A DNA stretch of 39,820 bases, from the NCBI GenBank assembly GCA_020633825.1, contig JACKCV010000009.1, positions 1 through 39,820 of the forward strand. Reading direction: 5' to 3'. The translations under genes were made by a program, and so were the position numbers. The notes under the pieces were generated by a model that saw nothing but the letters and a program-made list of their open reading frames with translations, ran no database searches and had not been told where the DNA came from. Positions 39,598 through 39,820 of this stretch are shown piece after piece. The DNA comes from Fibrobacteria bacterium. Its GTDB lineage: Bacteria; Fibrobacterota; Fibrobacteria; UBA5070. Within the stretch, counting starts at the first letter, position 1. Each line of letters begins with the position of its first letter.

Positions 39598-39715
39598 GGC
39601 CCTCCGGCTTTTTGGCCCTCTGGCGGCGCATACTTGCTCCATGACCACTCGGCGTACCTGGTGTACGCCGTCGCGGTCCTGTCGCGGCGTCTGCATCCAC
39701 CATAGGGCCAAAAAA
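39592..39715. repeat. Inverted repeat TTTTTTGGCCCT / AGGGCCAAAAAA with an extra copy and inner hairpin
   Basis: Perfect 12-bp arms lie at 39592-39603 and 39704-39715. A second direct copy of the left arm (TTTTTGGCCCTC) is at 39609-39620, so the right arm could pair with either. Between them CGGCGTAC (39650-39657) and GTACGCCG (39663-39670) form another perfect hairpin. The left arm includes the T-run of the terminator. It may be a small mobile or palindromic element or a regulatory leader. Confidence 0.55.
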
Positions 39716-39820
39716 TCTGGGGTGTTGCGGTGGTGCGGCGGCGCTTCGCTGGCCGCGGGTGCGGGCACAGGCTCGCGACCGGAGGGGGCGGTGGCGGGAG
39801 TCGAGGAGGTCGCGCGGTGA

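Noticed and set aside
39641..39820. A 59-codon Cys-rich frame starting MTTRRTWCTPSRSC.
   Set aside because: It overlaps inverted repeats and a perfect hairpin, has no ribosome site, and turns into Gly/Ala/Val-rich sequence; kept only as part of the repeat finding.

Overview
The window is GC-rich, densely coding bacterial DNA. Secreted plant-polysaccharide enzymes (GH9 cellulase, modular pectinesterase, heparinase II/III-type lyase) carry C-terminal tails like those of type IX secretion cargo. They sit beside chromosomal housekeeping genes (speA, nspC, metG, tldD/pmbA). This fits an environmental member of the Fibrobacterota or a relative; the placement is inference from gene content, as no rRNA or tRNA is present.

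Layout. 1-2356 (minus): a globin cut by the window edge and arginine decarboxylase speA. 2613-6002 (plus): a lipoprotein with an Asp/Thr-rich repeat and a heparinase-family lyase. 6048-7238 (minus): a geranylgeranyl-reductase-like flavoprotein, followed by a 599-bp gap with no convincing gene. 7838-10075 (plus): pectinesterase. 10190-16949 (minus): GH9 cellulase, a DUF1353 protein, a von Willebrand A protein fused to a CsgG/FlgO-like domain, and nspC. 17130-19391 (plus): an SH3-like lipoprotein, a DUF1877 protein and an alpha/beta hydrolase.

19447-25046 (plus) is an arsenic island of two operons. The first is arsR1, a DGC-domain protein, an ArsP-type permease and a small thioredoxin. The second is arsR2, arsC, a second arsC-like gene, arsM and acr3. 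Together they could reduce arsenate, export arsenite (Acr3), methylate arsenite (ArsM) and export methylated trivalent arsenic (ArsP). Between the operons lie four degenerate, hairpin-forming repeats spaced 62, 61 and 61 bp, with the period and layout of a decayed type I-E CRISPR array. No cas gene is present.

25105-29597 (minus): an unknown membrane protein, then the overlapping set fmdB-like/tldD/pmbA. The FmdB-like protein has lost the zinc-ribbon cysteines. 29795-31876 (plus): metG.

31953-38511 (minus) is a seven-gene, end-overlapping operon headed by a CarH/LitR-type B12-binding MerR regulator. It also encodes an FAD amine oxidase, DUF1365, a cyclopropane-fatty-acid synthase, DUF1475, a DUF1295 reductase-like protein and a second CFA-synthase-like methyltransferase. 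This looks like a light-controlled lipid-modification system. A divergent gene of unknown function (38553-39242) shares its palindromic control region.

The last 580 bp hold no convincing protein gene. They contain a likely promoter, a two-hairpin RNA of about 80 nt ending in a strong terminator, and further inverted repeats. All three regulator genes (arsR1, arsR2, carH) have a -10-like box 6-7 nt before the start codon and no Shine-Dalgarno sequence, so they may be read from leaderless mRNAs.
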